Positions 9,205-18,301 of a stretch of DNA of 64,000 nucleotides are shown here, in pieces. The notes under the pieces were generated by a model. That model was not told the origin of the DNA and searched no databases. It saw only the letters and a list, made by a program, of their open reading frames with translations. A program made the translations under genes and the position numbers. Each line of letters begins with the position of its first letter. The stretch's first letter is position 1. Location: NCBI RefSeq assembly GCF_001468035.1, contig NZ_LNZA01000001.1, positions 1,013,020-1,077,019 of the forward strand, written 5' to 3'. Origin of the DNA: Legionella tucsonensis (GTDB lineage Bacteria; Pseudomonadota; Gammaproteobacteria; Legionellales; Legionellaceae).

Positions 9205-9289
9205 GCGAAAGTGGCGGAATTGGTAGACGCACTGGATTTAGGTTCCAGCGGGGCGACCCGTGAGAGTTCGAGTCTCTCCTTTCGCACCA
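9205..9289 (+). tRNA. tRNA-Leu (TAG)
   Basis: This is an 85-base class II tRNA. GCGAAAG pairs with CTTTCGC, then A and CCA. The anticodon arm CTGGA-TTTAGGT-TCCAG gives TAG, and the variable arm is CGGGGCGACCCG. It ends 30 bases before the tig start codon, with no terminator between them. Confidence 0.97.
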
Positions 9290-9319
9290 TTACATTATAA
9301 ATTCCAAGAGGTGAAATTG

Positions 9320-10660
9320 ATGCAAGTTTCTGTTGAGACCCTAAAAGGTTTGGAACGTAAGGTAACAGTTTCTGTACCTTCAGAGAAAGTTGAGGAAGAA
9401 GTGAGCTTACGTCTCAAGAATCTTGCTCGCAAAGTTAAAGTTGATGGTTTTCGTCCTGGTAAAGTACCCATGCATGTTGTCGTCGGCCGTTACTCTCAAA
9501 GTGTTCGCGAAGAGGTTACGCGCGAGATGGTTCAATCCACATTATATGAAGCATTGCAAAAAAATGAATTGATTCCTGCAGGTTATCCCTTTGTAGAACC
9601 TGAACAAGTAGAGAAAGGGAAGGATTTTAAATATACTGCGACGTTTGAAGTGATGCCGGTATTTGAGATTGCTGAATTAAATCAAGCAGTAGTTGAACTA
9701 GCTCATTCAGAAGTAACTGATAAAGATGTTGAAAGCATGTTGGATAAACTTCGCGAGCAAAATAAAGAATGGCATGATGTATCTCGAACTGTCAAAAAAG
9801 ATGACAAAGTCGTTATCGATTTTGAAGGCTACCTCGATGAGAAGCCTTTTGATGGAGGCAGTGCTAAAGGTCATGAATTAATTCTAGGCTCCGGATCAAT
9901 GATTCCTGGCTTTGAAGATGGAATTATTGGTAATAAAAAAGAGAAACCTTTTGATATCAAAGTAACTTTTCCTGAGGATTATGGTCATAAAGAATTAGCA
10001 GGTAAAGAAGCTGTTTTCAAAATTACGATTCATAATGTAATGGAAGGAAAACTTCCTGAGCTTAATGATGAATTTGCAGCGAAGTTTAATATCAAAGAAG
10101 GCGGTATGGACGCGCTGAAAAAAGACATTAAAGAAAATATGACTCGTGAATTAGAGCGTCGCGTGAGCATGATGAACAGGGAAAAGTTGTTTGATAAATT
10201 AATGGAAGTAAATACTATTGAATTGCCAATGGCTTTAATTGACAAAGAAATCGAACATTTAAAACATGATATGTATCATCGTCTTTTTGGGCATGAACAT
10301 CATGAAAATGAAAAAATCCCTGATTTCCCACGAGAGCTTTTCGAAGATCAAGCAAAACGACGTGTTCATCTTGGTTTACTCTTTTCAGAGTATGTTAAAA
10401 AGCACCAAATTGTTGCTAATAAAGATAAAGTCAATGCAATGATTGAACGATTTGCTAGTGCTTATGAAAATCCTGATGAACTTCGTGCCTGGTATCAAAA
10501 TAGCAAAGAGAATATGGCTGAAATCGAAGCACTTGTTATGGAAGAAATGGTTGCAGATAAAATCGCTGAGGATGCAAAAGTTAAATATAAAAACAAAGAT
10601 TATGATTCAGTAATGAATCCTAAACCAGCCACTGAAGCGGAAGAGAAAAAAGGAGAGTAA
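9320..10660 (+). CDS. tig: Trigger factor, ribosome-bound chaperone and peptidyl-prolyl isomerase
   Basis: Trigger factor binds ribosomal protein L23 at the exit tunnel and shields nascent chains. The start ATG 9320 has AGAGGTGA just upstream and gives 446 residues. The frame is open 20 codons further upstream, but that part lies inside the tRNA-Leu gene. The ribosome-binding signature GFRPGKVP is at residues 43-50. The FKBP-type isomerase domain covers about 160-245 ([37 protein letters not shown]). The helical C-terminal chaperone arms follow. The gene ends 4 bases before clpP and is the first protein gene of a folding and proteolysis block. Confidence 0.97.
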   Translation: MQVSVETLKGLERKVTVSVPSEKVEEEVSLRLKNLARKVKVDGFRPGKVPMHVVVGRYSQSVREEVTREMVQSTLYEALQKNELIPAGYPFVEPEQVEKGKDFKYTATFEVMPVFEIAELNQAVVELAHSEVTDKDVESMLDKLREQNKEWHDVSRTVKKDDKVVIDFEGYLDEKPFDGGSAKGHELILGSGSMIPGFEDGIIGNKKEKPFDIKVTFPEDYGHKELAGKEAVFKITIHNVMEGKLPELNDEFAAKFNIKEGGMDALKKDIKENMTRELERRVSMMNREKLFDKLMEVNTIELPMALIDKEIEHLKHDMYHRLFGHEHHENEKIPDFPRELFEDQAKRRVHLGLLFSEYVKKHQIVANKDKVNAMIERFASAYENPDELRAWYQNSKENMAEIEALVMEEMVADKIAEDAKVKYKNKDYDSVMNPKPATEAEEKKGE

Positions 10661-10664
10661 TTAT

Positions 10665-11303
10665 ATGTCGGGCTATTCAGAGAACATAATTCGCAATGCC
10701 AGTGGATTAGTCCCAATGGTTATTGAACAAACCTCACGAGGTGAGCGTTCGTATGATATTTACTCGAGATTATTGAAAGAACGTATTATCTTTCTTTTGG
10801 GTGAAGTTGAAGATCATATGGCTAACTTGGTGGTTGCTCAGTTGTTGTTTCTTGAGTCTGAAAACCCTGAGAAAGATATTTCTCTCTATATTAATTCACC
10901 AGGAGGAGTCGTAACTGCTGGCTTGGCAATTTACGATACCATTCAGTTTATTAAACCCGATGTAAGTACTTTATGTATAGGACAAGCAGCAAGTGCTGCT
11001 GCCTTGTTACTTTGTGCTGGAACTGACGGTAAGAGATTCTGTTTACCAAACTCACGAGTAATGATTCACCAGCCTTTAGGTGGTTATCGAGGTCAAGCAA
11101 CAGACATCGAAATTCATGCTCGCGAGACTTTAGCTGTAAGAGAGCGGTTAAATACTATTATGGCAAAGCATACTAAAAAGACACCAGATCAAATTATGCT
11201 TGATACTGAGCGTGATAATTTTATGAGCGCCACACAAGCTGTTGAGTACGGCTTGGTTGATAAAGTGCTTTATGATCGAGAGTCAGCAAGTAAATCAGAG
11301 TAA
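10665..11303 (+). CDS. clpP: ATP-dependent Clp protease proteolytic subunit
   Basis: ClpP forms the 14-mer serine-protease chamber fed by ClpX or ClpA. The protein has 212 residues. The nucleophile Ser is in [11 protein letters not shown] (the E. coli block is GQAASMGAFLL), His is in [21 protein letters not shown], and the Asp lies in the TERDNFMSA region. The ribosome binding site AAAAGGAGAG lies at the end of tig, and ATG 10665 follows the tig stop by 4 bases, so the two are cotranscribed. A 62-base stem-loop repeat lies between this gene and clpX. Confidence 0.97.
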   Translation: MSGYSENIIRNASGLVPMVIEQTSRGERSYDIYSRLLKERIIFLLGEVEDHMANLVVAQLLFLESENPEKDISLYINSPGGVVTAGLAIYDTIQFIKPDVSTLCIGQAASAAALLLCAGTDGKRFCLPNSRVMIHQPLGGYRGQATDIEIHARETLAVRERLNTIMAKHTKKTPDQIMLDTERDNFMSATQAVEYGLVDKVLYDRESASKSE

Positions 11304-11353
11304 TTATTTTTTCATTAAATTTAAAGAACTGAACTATAATGTATTGTCGCTTA

Positions 11354-11415
11354 GGTGCAGTGAAGCGGAACCTGGGTTTGTGGTTCAGATTTATCGGGTT
11401 CCGCTTCACTGCACC
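11354..11415. repeat. CCTGGGT-family inverted repeat between clpP and clpX
   Basis: A perfect 19-bp inverted repeat (GGTGCAGTGAAGCGGAACC at 11354-11372 and its reverse complement at 11397-11415) surrounds a 24-base loop. It carries the CCTGGGT/ACCCAGG signature seen at six other intergenic sites in the window. In RNA it would form a stable stem that could stabilise or separate the clpP and clpX messages. No T-run follows, so it is not a standard terminator. Confidence 0.8.
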
Positions 11416-11592
11416 CAGGGTGAGGAGTGCGATAGTGGGTTCCTTTATGTTGATTCATTATTACTTCTTCGTATTTTGCTTTATTTTTAAAAATAATTGT
11501 ACTGAATAACGGTGGCATATCTTTTTCTGATTGACTAATATTTTACATATATTATCTATTTTCCGATAATCGTTGTAAGAAGGGGTTTGGTT

Positions 11593-12867
11593 ATGAGTAA
11601 ATCCGGTAACGGAAGTGGTGATAAAATTTTGTATTGTTCTTTTTGTGGCAAGAGCCAACATGAAGTAAAAAAGTTGATTGCTGGTCCTTCTGTATTTGTA
11701 TGTGATGAGTGTGTTGAACTGTGTAACGATATTATTCGTGAAGAAACCCATGAATCACATGAAGAGGCAGACGTACGCTTACCATCACCTAAAGAAATTT
11801 CAAATTTCTTAGATGAGTACGTCATTGGACAATCACATGCAAAAAAAGTCTTGTCCGTAGCTGTGTATAATCATTACAAGCGATTACAACATAAAAGTGA
11901 AGAGGGGGTTGAACTTGGGAAAAGTAATATTTTGCTTATTGGTCCAACTGGAAGCGGAAAAACACTTTTAGCTCAAACATTAGCTCGTATCCTCAATGTT
12001 CCATTTGCTATGGCTGATGCAACCACACTTACTGAAGCAGGTTATGTAGGTGAAGATGTAGAGAATATTATCCAGAAGCTTCTACAGAAGTGTGATTACG
12101 ATGTAGATAAGGCGCAACATGGTATTGTTTACATTGATGAAATTGATAAGATATCACGTAAATCTGATAATCCTTCGATTACCCGAGATGTTTCTGGCGA
12201 AGGAGTTCAACAAGCACTTTTAAAACTGATAGAAGGTACAATTGCTTCAGTTCCCCCACAAGGTGGCCGCAAACATCCACAACAAGAGTTCTTACAAGTA
12301 GATACTTCAAATATTTTATTTATTTGTGGTGGAGCTTTTGCTGGATTGGAAAAAGTGATTAGAGAGCGAAGTGATAAGTCAGGTATTGGATTTTCTGCCC
12401 AATTAAAAAATAAAAAGGAAACCAGTGATGAAGTATCCAGGGTATTGAGTCAATTGGAATCTGACGACTTGATTAAATACGGATTAATACCCGAGTTTGT
12501 TGGACGGCTGCCTGTGGTTGCTACGTTACAGGAGTTGGATGAATCAGCTCTGATTGATATTTTAACTAATCCAAAAAATGCTTTAACCAAACAATTCCAG
12601 TCTTTATTCAAAATGGAAGGAGTGGAGCTTGAGTTTAGAGAAGAAGCATTGACAGCCATTGCTAAAAGAGCTCTAGAAAGAAAAATGGGTGCACGAGGCT
12701 TACGTGCAATACTTGAAAATATTCTTTTAGACACCATGTATGAATTACCTTCTCTTGAAGGAGTAATTAAGGTTGTGGTTGATGAGAATGCTGTAAATAA
12801 TTCATCTAAACCCATTCTTATTTATGAACAGGATGGGATAAAGAGTGCAGCAGGTGGCCAAGAGTAG
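11593..12867 (+). CDS. clpX: ATP-dependent Clp protease ATP-binding subunit ClpX
   Basis: ClpX is a hexameric AAA+ unfoldase that delivers tagged substrates to ClpP. The start ATG 11593 follows AAGGGGTTTGGTT. A TTG two codons upstream is also in frame but is less likely. The product has 424 residues. The N-terminal zinc domain has four Cys in CSFCGKSQ and [11 protein letters not shown]. Walker A is GPTGSGKT, Walker B is [10 protein letters not shown], and the ClpP-docking IGF loop is in [10 protein letters not shown]. Sensor 2 lies in [10 protein letters not shown]. The gene has its own 289-base upstream region with an inverted repeat, so it may have a separate promoter. Confidence 0.97.
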   Translation: MSKSGNGSGDKILYCSFCGKSQHEVKKLIAGPSVFVCDECVELCNDIIREETHESHEEADVRLPSPKEISNFLDEYVIGQSHAKKVLSVAVYNHYKRLQHKSEEGVELGKSNILLIGPTGSGKTLLAQTLARILNVPFAMADATTLTEAGYVGEDVENIIQKLLQKCDYDVDKAQHGIVYIDEIDKISRKSDNPSITRDVSGEGVQQALLKLIEGTIASVPPQGGRKHPQQEFLQVDTSNILFICGGAFAGLEKVIRERSDKSGIGFSAQLKNKKETSDEVSRVLSQLESDDLIKYGLIPEFVGRLPVVATLQELDESALIDILTNPKNALTKQFQSLFKMEGVELEFREEALTAIAKRALERKMGARGLRAILENILLDTMYELPSLEGVIKVVVDENAVNNSSKPILIYEQDGIKSAAGGQE

Positions 12868-12886
12868 AATTTCTGCTCTTTATCTT

Positions 12887-12905
12887 TCCTACACTAAGTG
12901 TAGGA
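12887..12905. terminator. Hairpin after clpX
   Basis: The sequence TCCTACACTAAGTGTAGGA is a perfect palindrome around one base. A second imperfect stem (AGAGTAGAA with TTCTGCTCT) overlaps the clpX stop region. Only a short T-run follows, so transcription stop is plausible but weak. A palindromic operator for lon is the alternative. Confidence 0.35.
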
Positions 12906-13033
12906 GAGATTCTTTAAGGAACTTTCTTAATTATAACGCTTTGATTTCTTGCAATAACTCTCCCTTCCTTTTAAATTATAATTTGGTAGTCACGTGAATA
13001 AAAATAAGCTTTCCGTTTGAATAAGGGTTCATT

Positions 13034-15475
13034 ATGTCCACTGAAATTAAAGAGACTTCGAATGAGACAGAAAATCTGTCTAACATACCTGTATTACCAT
13101 TAAGAGACGTAGTGGTCTACCCTCATATGGTTATTCCTTTGTTTGTTGGGCGAGGAAAATCAATTAAAGCCTTAGAGGCGGCAATGGTTGATAGTAAACA
13201 AATCTTTTTAGTAGCACAGAAAAAACCGTCGAATGATGATCCAACTGCTGCTGATATTTTCCAAATAGGTACATTATCTAGTGTCCTTCAGTTACTGAAA
13301 CTGCCTGATGGAACTGTAAAAGTCTTAGTTGAAGGTGAAAAGCGTGCTAGAGCAAAAGAATACAATCAGGCTAAAGGCCATCTAGAAGCTGATCTTGAGA
13401 TAATTGAAGATGAAAATAGAGCGGTACAAGAACCCGACATTGGCATTTTGATGCGCTCCTTAATGTCGCAGTTTGAGCAATACATTAAGCTGAATAAAAA
13501 AATTCCACCTGAAGTTTTATCTCCTCTTGCTGGTATAGAAGAACCTGGACGTTTAGCAGATACCATTGCTGCCCATTTAACATTGAAGGTAGATGATAAA
13601 CAAGAATTACTTGAAACAAAGGATGTGGGAACTCGGCTTGAGCGTTTAATGTCAGCTATAGAGAATGAAATTGACTTGTTGCACGTAGAAAAACGCGTGC
13701 GAGGACGTGTTAAGCGGCAAATGGAAAAAAGTCAGAGAGAGTATTATCTCAATGAACAAATGAAAGCAATTCAAAAAGAATTGGGCGAGTTAGGCGAAGA
13801 AGGAAATGAAATTGAACAACTGGAAAATTCGATTAATAAAGCCGGTATGCCTAAAGAAGCAAAAGAAAAGTCGCATGCAGAGCTTCATAAGTTGAAAATG
13901 ATGTCGCCTATGTCTGCTGAAGCGACTGTTATCCGTAATTATCTTGATTGGATGCTTTCAGTACCCTGGAAAAAGAGAACCAAAATTCAATTTGATTTGC
14001 TTAAGGCAGAAAAATTATTGGATAAAGAACATTATGGTCTAGAACGGGTTAAAGAACGCATTATTGAGTATCTGGCTGTTCAGCAACGTGTAAAACGCTT
14101 AAAGGGACCTATACTTTGTCTTGTTGGACCTCCAGGAGTAGGTAAAACTTCATTAGGACAATCTATTGCAAATGCTACTGGCCGTACGTTTATCCGTATT
14201 GCTCTGGGTGGTGTTAGAGATGAAGCAGAAATTCGCGGCCATAGAAGAACATATATCGGGTCAATGCCAGGAAAGATTATTCAGAAACTGTGTAAGGCTG
14301 GTGTAAAAAATCCGCTAATTATGCTGGATGAGGTGGATAAAATGGCTATGGATTTCCGAGGAGACCCAGCTGCAGCTTTGCTCGAGGTCTTAGACCCCGA
14401 GCAGAACCATACGTTTAATGATCATTATCTTGAAGTAGATTATGACTTGAGTGACGTTATGTTTATTGCAACAGCAAACTCCCTGGAAATTCCTGCTCCA
14501 TTATTAGATAGAATGGAAGTGATTCGACTTGCAGGATATACAGAAGATGAAAAAGTAAACATTGCTGAGAAATATCTTGTACCGAAACAAGTCGTCTTGA
14601 ACGGCCTGAGTAACAATGAAATACATATTAGTGAGGGTGCGATTCGAGATGTCATTCGTCACTATACTCGTGAGGCTGGTGTACGTAATTTAGAACGCGA
14701 TATTGCTAGTGTTTGCAGAAAAGTCGTAAAAGAAATTTTATCGAACAAAAAAGTAAAAAAAATGACTGTAACTACAAGCAATGTTGAAAAATATTTGGGT
14801 GTAAAAAAATTCCGATATGGTTTGGCTGAAGAGTTTGACCAAGTGGGACAAGTTACAGGTTTGGCTTGGACAAGTGTTGGCGGCGAATTATTAACAATTG
14901 AGGCATCAATGATGCCTGGTAAAGGCAAGGTGACTCACACAGGTCAACTGGGTGAAGTCATGCAAGAGTCCATTCATGCAGCGATGACGGTTGTGCGAAG
15001 CCGAGCTAAAAAATTTGGTTTAGCCGATGATTTTTATGATAAGAATGATTTTCACGTCCACGTACCCGAAGGGGCTACACCAAAAGATGGTCCAAGCGCA
15101 GGGATAGGTATGTGTACCGTATTGGTTTCTGTAGTGACCCAGATTCCTGTGAAAGCGGATGTGGCAATGACAGGCGAAATAACGCTAAGAGGGCAGGTGT
15201 TGCCAATTGGTGGTCTTAAAGAGAAGTTATTGGCAGCTCATCGAGGTGGAATTAAGCATGTTATTATCCCTGAGGAAAATGTAAAGGACTTGGAAGAGAT
15301 TCCGGATAACGTTTTGCGTAAGCTAACAATTCACCCTGTTAAGACTATAGAACAGGTGTTGGAGCTGGCTTTACAACGCTGTCCTTGGGTAGAAAAGCCA
15401 ACAAATGTACAATCTGAGACTATAGTGGGTAAAAGATCAAAAAAAATTAAAAATAATGATTTACATACCCATTAA
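13034..15475 (+). CDS. lon: ATP-dependent protease Lon (La)
   Basis: Lon is a cytosolic homohexamer that degrades misfolded and short-lived regulatory proteins. The protein has 813 residues. The N-terminal substrate domain runs from [15 protein letters not shown]. Walker A is [11 protein letters not shown] near residue 365, and Walker B is [12 protein letters not shown]. The C-terminal serine-lysine protease has Ser in [11 protein letters not shown] and Lys in [14 protein letters not shown]. The start ATG 13034 follows ATAAGGGTTCATT. A possible sigma-70 promoter (TTGCAA at 12949, 17 bases, TAAATT at 12972) lies upstream, and I see no clear heat-shock sigma-32 box. lon is followed by hupB, as in many proteobacteria. 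Confidence 0.97.
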   Translation: MSTEIKETSNETENLSNIPVLPLRDVVVYPHMVIPLFVGRGKSIKALEAAMVDSKQIFLVAQKKPSNDDPTAADIFQIGTLSSVLQLLKLPDGTVKVLVEGEKRARAKEYNQAKGHLEADLEIIEDENRAVQEPDIGILMRSLMSQFEQYIKLNKKIPPEVLSPLAGIEEPGRLADTIAAHLTLKVDDKQELLETKDVGTRLERLMSAIENEIDLLHVEKRVRGRVKRQMEKSQREYYLNEQMKAIQKELGELGEEGNEIEQLENSINKAGMPKEAKEKSHAELHKLKMMSPMSAEATVIRNYLDWMLSVPWKKRTKIQFDLLKAEKLLDKEHYGLERVKERIIEYLAVQQRVKRLKGPILCLVGPPGVGKTSLGQSIANATGRTFIRIALGGVRDEAEIRGHRRTYIGSMPGKIIQKLCKAGVKNPLIMLDEVDKMAMDFRGDPAAALLEVLDPEQNHTFNDHYLEVDYDLSDVMFIATANSLEIPAPLLDRMEVIRLAGYTEDEKVNIAEKYLVPKQVVLNGLSNNEIHISEGAIRDVIRHYTREAGVRNLERDIASVCRKVVKEILSNKKVKKMTVTTSNVEKYLGVKKFRYGLAEEFDQVGQVTGLAWTSVGGELLTIEASMMPGKGKVTHTGQLGEVMQESIHAAMTVVRSRAKKFGLADDFYDKNDFHVHVPEGATPKDGPSAGIGMCTVLVSVVTQIPVKADVAMTGEITLRGQVLPIGGLKEKLLAAHRGGIKHVIIPEENVKDLEEIPDNVLRKLTIHPVKTIEQVLELALQRCPWVEKPTNVQSETIVGKRSKKIKNNDLHTH

Positions 15476-15498
15476 TTAGAGGTATATTTCGTTTCGTA

Positions 15499-15515
15499 GC
15501 CCGCTACTAGCGGGC
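15499..15515 (+). terminator. Short GC-rich hairpin after lon
   Basis: The stem GCCCGC/GCGGGC has a 5-base loop (TACTA) and lies 23 bases after the lon stop. It is followed only by ATTTC, so termination would be partial. It may allow some read-through into hupB. Confidence 0.45.
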
Positions 15516-15606
15516 ATTTCAAGGAAGTAACTACTCGACCGGTTAGTTTAATGAGTTCGATTAAATTAACTTAGAAGTATGGAAGATTAACAGTATAGGG
15601 GAAGCA

Positions 15607-15885
15607 ATGAATAAGAGCGAATTAGTTGATGCTATAGCAAGTGGTTCGGGTTTAACTAAAGCTGACGCAAGCAGAGTTCTCGAAACTTTTACTAGTACTA
15701 TTACTGATGCTTTAAAAAGTGGTGATCAAGTAGTAATACCTGGTTTCGGTTCTTTTTCAACAGGCAATCGTTCAGCAAGAACAGGTAGAAACCCACAAAC
15801 TGGTAAAATTATTCAAATTAAAGCGTCACGAGTAGCCAAGTTTAAAGCGGGTAAAAACCTGAAAGAAGCAGTGCAAGAAGCATAA
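15607..15885 (+). CDS. hupB: DNA-binding protein HU
   Basis: HU is a dimeric histone-like protein that bends DNA and organises the nucleoid. The 92 residues include the beta-arm signature GFGSFSTGNRSARTGRNPQTG at about 46-66. The sequence fits HU beta rather than IHF (MNKSELVDAIA start, no IHF-type extensions). The start ATG 15607 follows AGGGGAAGCA. The stop codon lies only 7 bases before tRNA-Val, with the terminator placed after tRNA-Asp, so hupB and two tRNAs appear to share a transcript. Confidence 0.96.
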   Translation: MNKSELVDAIASGSGLTKADASRVLETFTSTITDALKSGDQVVIPGFGSFSTGNRSARTGRNPQTGKIIQIKASRVAKFKAGKNLKEAVQEA

Positions 15886-15892
15886 GTTTTCA

Positions 15893-15968
15893 GGGTGCTT
15901 AGCTCAGCTGGGAGAGCATCGCCCTTACAAGGCGAGGGTCGTAGGTTCGATCCCTACAGCACCCACCA
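15893..15968 (+). tRNA. tRNA-Val (TAC)
   Basis: GGGTGCT pairs with AGCACCC, then A and CCA. The anticodon arm TCGCC-CTTACAA-GGCGA gives TAC. It begins 7 bases after the hupB stop codon. Confidence 0.97.
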
Positions 15969-15974
15969 AGAAAT

Positions 15975-16051
15975 GGAGTGGTAGTTCAGTTGGTCAGAAT
16001 ACCGGCCTGTCACGCCGGGGGTCGCGGGTTCGAGCCCCGTCCACTCCGCCA
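15975..16051 (+). tRNA. tRNA-Asp (GTC)
   Basis: GGAGTGG pairs with CCACTCC, then G and CCA. The anticodon arm CCGGC-CTGTCAC-GCCGG gives GTC. It lies 6 bases after tRNA-Val and directly before a strong terminator. Confidence 0.97.
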
Positions 16052-16055
16052 GATT

Positions 16056-16081
16056 AACGCGCTGAAAGGCGCGTTTTTTTT
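16056..16081 (+). terminator. Rho-independent terminator after tRNA-Asp
   Basis: The stem AACGCGC/GCGCGTT (7 bp) has a 6-base loop TGAAAG and is followed by an uninterrupted T-run. It is the clearest intrinsic terminator in the window and ends the hupB-tRNA unit. The rest of the spacer to 16323 is AT-rich with no gene visible. Confidence 0.92.
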
Positions 16082-16323
16082 ATCTGGATGAATGCTTACT
16101 TCAAAATTTTATTTCCTTCTCATTTTTACTTGTTTTTAAGAGAAAGATTGGATGATGAAAAAGGTAACATACTCACTTCACTCTAATTTCTGGCTAATTC
16201 AGGAAAGAAAAGTTTTGCTGAATAGGTGAACGTTTTTTTGTTTTGATTTTTTTCAGTCTGGGTTATAATCAGCCCTCGCTAAATCAAAAATGCTATATTT
16301 ATTAATACTATGGATCTCGTGAC

Positions 16324-18198
16324 ATGTTACAAAAGTTAAATGAACGCATACAGGGTGTTGTAGCTTGGTTGGTGGTTATCTTAATCGGTATTACGTTTAC
16401 ACTTTTTGGTGTAGATTATTATCTGCAATCACATCAAACAACTAACTCCAAGGTGCTCGTCAATGGAACTCCTTTAACAATACAATCATTTGAAAACAAT
16501 TACAGACGTGCCCGCTCCATGCAAGATATTGAACAAATGACTGCTGCTGATGAAAAAAAGTTGCAAAATCAAGTCTTAGATCAAATGATTACTAACGAGG
16601 TTTTAGTACAAGCAGCTCTTAATAATGGGTTTGATGTGAGCTTGAACCAAGCCGATGCAGCAATTTTGAGTATTCCTCAATTTCAGGAAGATGGCCATTT
16701 CTCGGCTCAAAAATATCAGCAAGCACTAAGTGCCGCTTTATTCACTCAATCAAGTTTTCAAAATGAAGTGAAACAGGGAATGCTACTAAATCAGCAGCGA
16801 TTTGTTTTTATGGGTAGTTCTTTTGCTTTACCCGATGAAATTGATCGCTTTGTGAGTTTGTACATGCAAAGTAGAGACTATGATTATTTAACTATTCCTG
16901 TAACGCACTTCGAAAAAGATATTCATGTTTCTCCAAAGGAAATTGCAAATTATTATAAGATGCATAAAAAAGAATTTATGGCGCCAGAAAAAGTCAGTTT
17001 AGATTATGTCACTTTATCGATGCATGATATTAAAAATAAGATAAAAATATCTGATGATGATGTAAAACGGTATTATGAAGACAATCAAAATAGCTATTTA
17101 ATCCCCGCAAGTTGGCAAGTGGCACATATTTTATTCGCTGTTCCAGAGAATGCGAGTCAATCTGATTTGGAAAAGATTCAGCAAAAAGCAAACGATGCAT
17201 ATCAAACATTACAGAAAAATCCAGAGCAATTTGAACATCTTGTTTCACAGATGTCAGATGACAAGCTTTCAGTAATAGATAAAGGCGTGCTTCCCTGGAT
17301 TACTGCGGGGCAAAATAATTACAATCAAATTTTATCTCATTTAACTAAGCCAGGACAGATTTCTCCTCCTGAAAAAACAAAACATGGATATGAAATTTTT
17401 AAATTAATCGCATATAAGCCTGTTTCAGTAAAACCTTTTCCCGAAGTGGCCTCATCGATTAAAGAGCAACTGATTGCTGAAGCGGCCCAAACAAAGTATA
17501 CGCAAGCGATGGAACAATTGTCTGATTTAAGCTATCAATCTCCAGATTCTCTCCAGCCTGTAGCAGAAGCTTTGAATTTAAAAATTGAAAAAACCCAGCC
17601 TTTTTCAAGATTAGGTGGCACAGATAATATTACAAAAAACACACAGGTAATCAATGCTGCATTCAGTCATGATGTTCTTGATTTAAACAATAACAGCGAA
17701 CCAATACAAATTGATAATGATTCGCTGGTAGTTGTAAGGGTCAATCAACATTGGGATGAAATGGAGCAGTCTTTAGAAGCTGTTCACGATCAAATTAACA
17801 AAATTTTGATTAAAAAAATTGCTGAAGCTAAAGCAAAAGAAATTGGAAAGAATTTATTAAATCCAGTTGAGGATAAGCAACAACAAGAATTGATTGACAA
17901 TAACCATTTATCATGGAAATTAGTAGCTAGGTCTACTCGTGACAATGATAAGGTAGATACGAATATAAATGATATGGCATTCAATTTATTACGGCCAGAA
18001 AGCCGTGATGGCCTTGTCATGCCAAATGGTGATTATGTTGTTGTAAGATTGAAACAAATTTATGATGGGAAATTAAGTACATTAGACAGGGAGCAGCAAG
18101 ATAGCTTAATTCAACAAATAGAAGCAAGCTATGGCATGATGGATTATGACTTGTATGTAAAAAGTTTAATTAATCGCGCACAAATTGTGAGGCACTAG
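16324..18198 (+). CDS. ppiD: Periplasmic folding factor PpiD, SurA-N and parvulin domains
   Basis: PpiD is an inner-membrane-anchored periplasmic chaperone near the Sec translocon. The protein has 624 residues, the usual length. A single N-terminal membrane helix lies at about 13-32 (VVAWLVVILIGITFTLFGVDY). A SurA-like N-terminal domain follows (VNGTPLTIQSFENNYRRA, QMITNEVLVQAA). A parvulin-like domain lies at about 262-365 (WQVAHILFAVPENASQ to KTKHGYEIFKL). The parvulin part lacks several active-site residues of active parvulins as far as I can judge, as is common in PpiD, so isomerase activity is uncertain. It follows the lon-hupB block, the same order as in E. coli. Confidence 0.93.
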   Translation: MLQKLNERIQGVVAWLVVILIGITFTLFGVDYYLQSHQTTNSKVLVNGTPLTIQSFENNYRRARSMQDIEQMTAADEKKLQNQVLDQMITNEVLVQAALNNGFDVSLNQADAAILSIPQFQEDGHFSAQKYQQALSAALFTQSSFQNEVKQGMLLNQQRFVFMGSSFALPDEIDRFVSLYMQSRDYDYLTIPVTHFEKDIHVSPKEIANYYKMHKKEFMAPEKVSLDYVTLSMHDIKNKIKISDDDVKRYYEDNQNSYLIPASWQVAHILFAVPENASQSDLEKIQQKANDAYQTLQKNPEQFEHLVSQMSDDKLSVIDKGVLPWITAGQNNYNQILSHLTKPGQISPPEKTKHGYEIFKLIAYKPVSVKPFPEVASSIKEQLIAEAAQTKYTQAMEQLSDLSYQSPDSLQPVAEALNLKIEKTQPFSRLGGTDNITKNTQVINAAFSHDVLDLNNNSEPIQIDNDSLVVVRVNQHWDEMEQSLEAVHDQINKILIKKIAEAKAKEIGKNLLNPVEDKQQQELIDNNHLSWKLVARSTRDNDKVDTNINDMAFNLLRPESRDGLVMPNGDYVVVRLKQIYDGKLSTLDREQQDSLIQQIEASYGMMDYDLYVKSLINRAQIVRH

Positions 18199-18301
18199 GT
18201 TTATAGACAAATGTGCTAACTTATTTATTTTTTTAAAATTAATATAATAAGGCTGGGATAGCAAAGTTTGTCTACGTAACCTAATATATAGGAGTATCGC
18301 T

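Noticed and set aside
8812-9232. Two minus-strand frames (101 and 63 codons) across the tRNA-Pro/Arg/His region
   Set aside because: They are antisense translations of tRNA genes, giving the well-known artefact pattern (GGIRTPD, GRIRTCYPRL, ERWDSNPRQPGSQP).
9260-9319. N-terminal extension of trigger factor
   Set aside because: The extra 20 codons lie inside tRNA-Leu. ATG 9320 has its own ribosome binding site and matches the family N-terminus.
11242-11751. Short frames on both strands over the clpP end and the clpP-clpX spacer
   Set aside because: They run through the inverted repeat and the ends of clpP and clpX, have no ribosome binding site and give low-complexity products.
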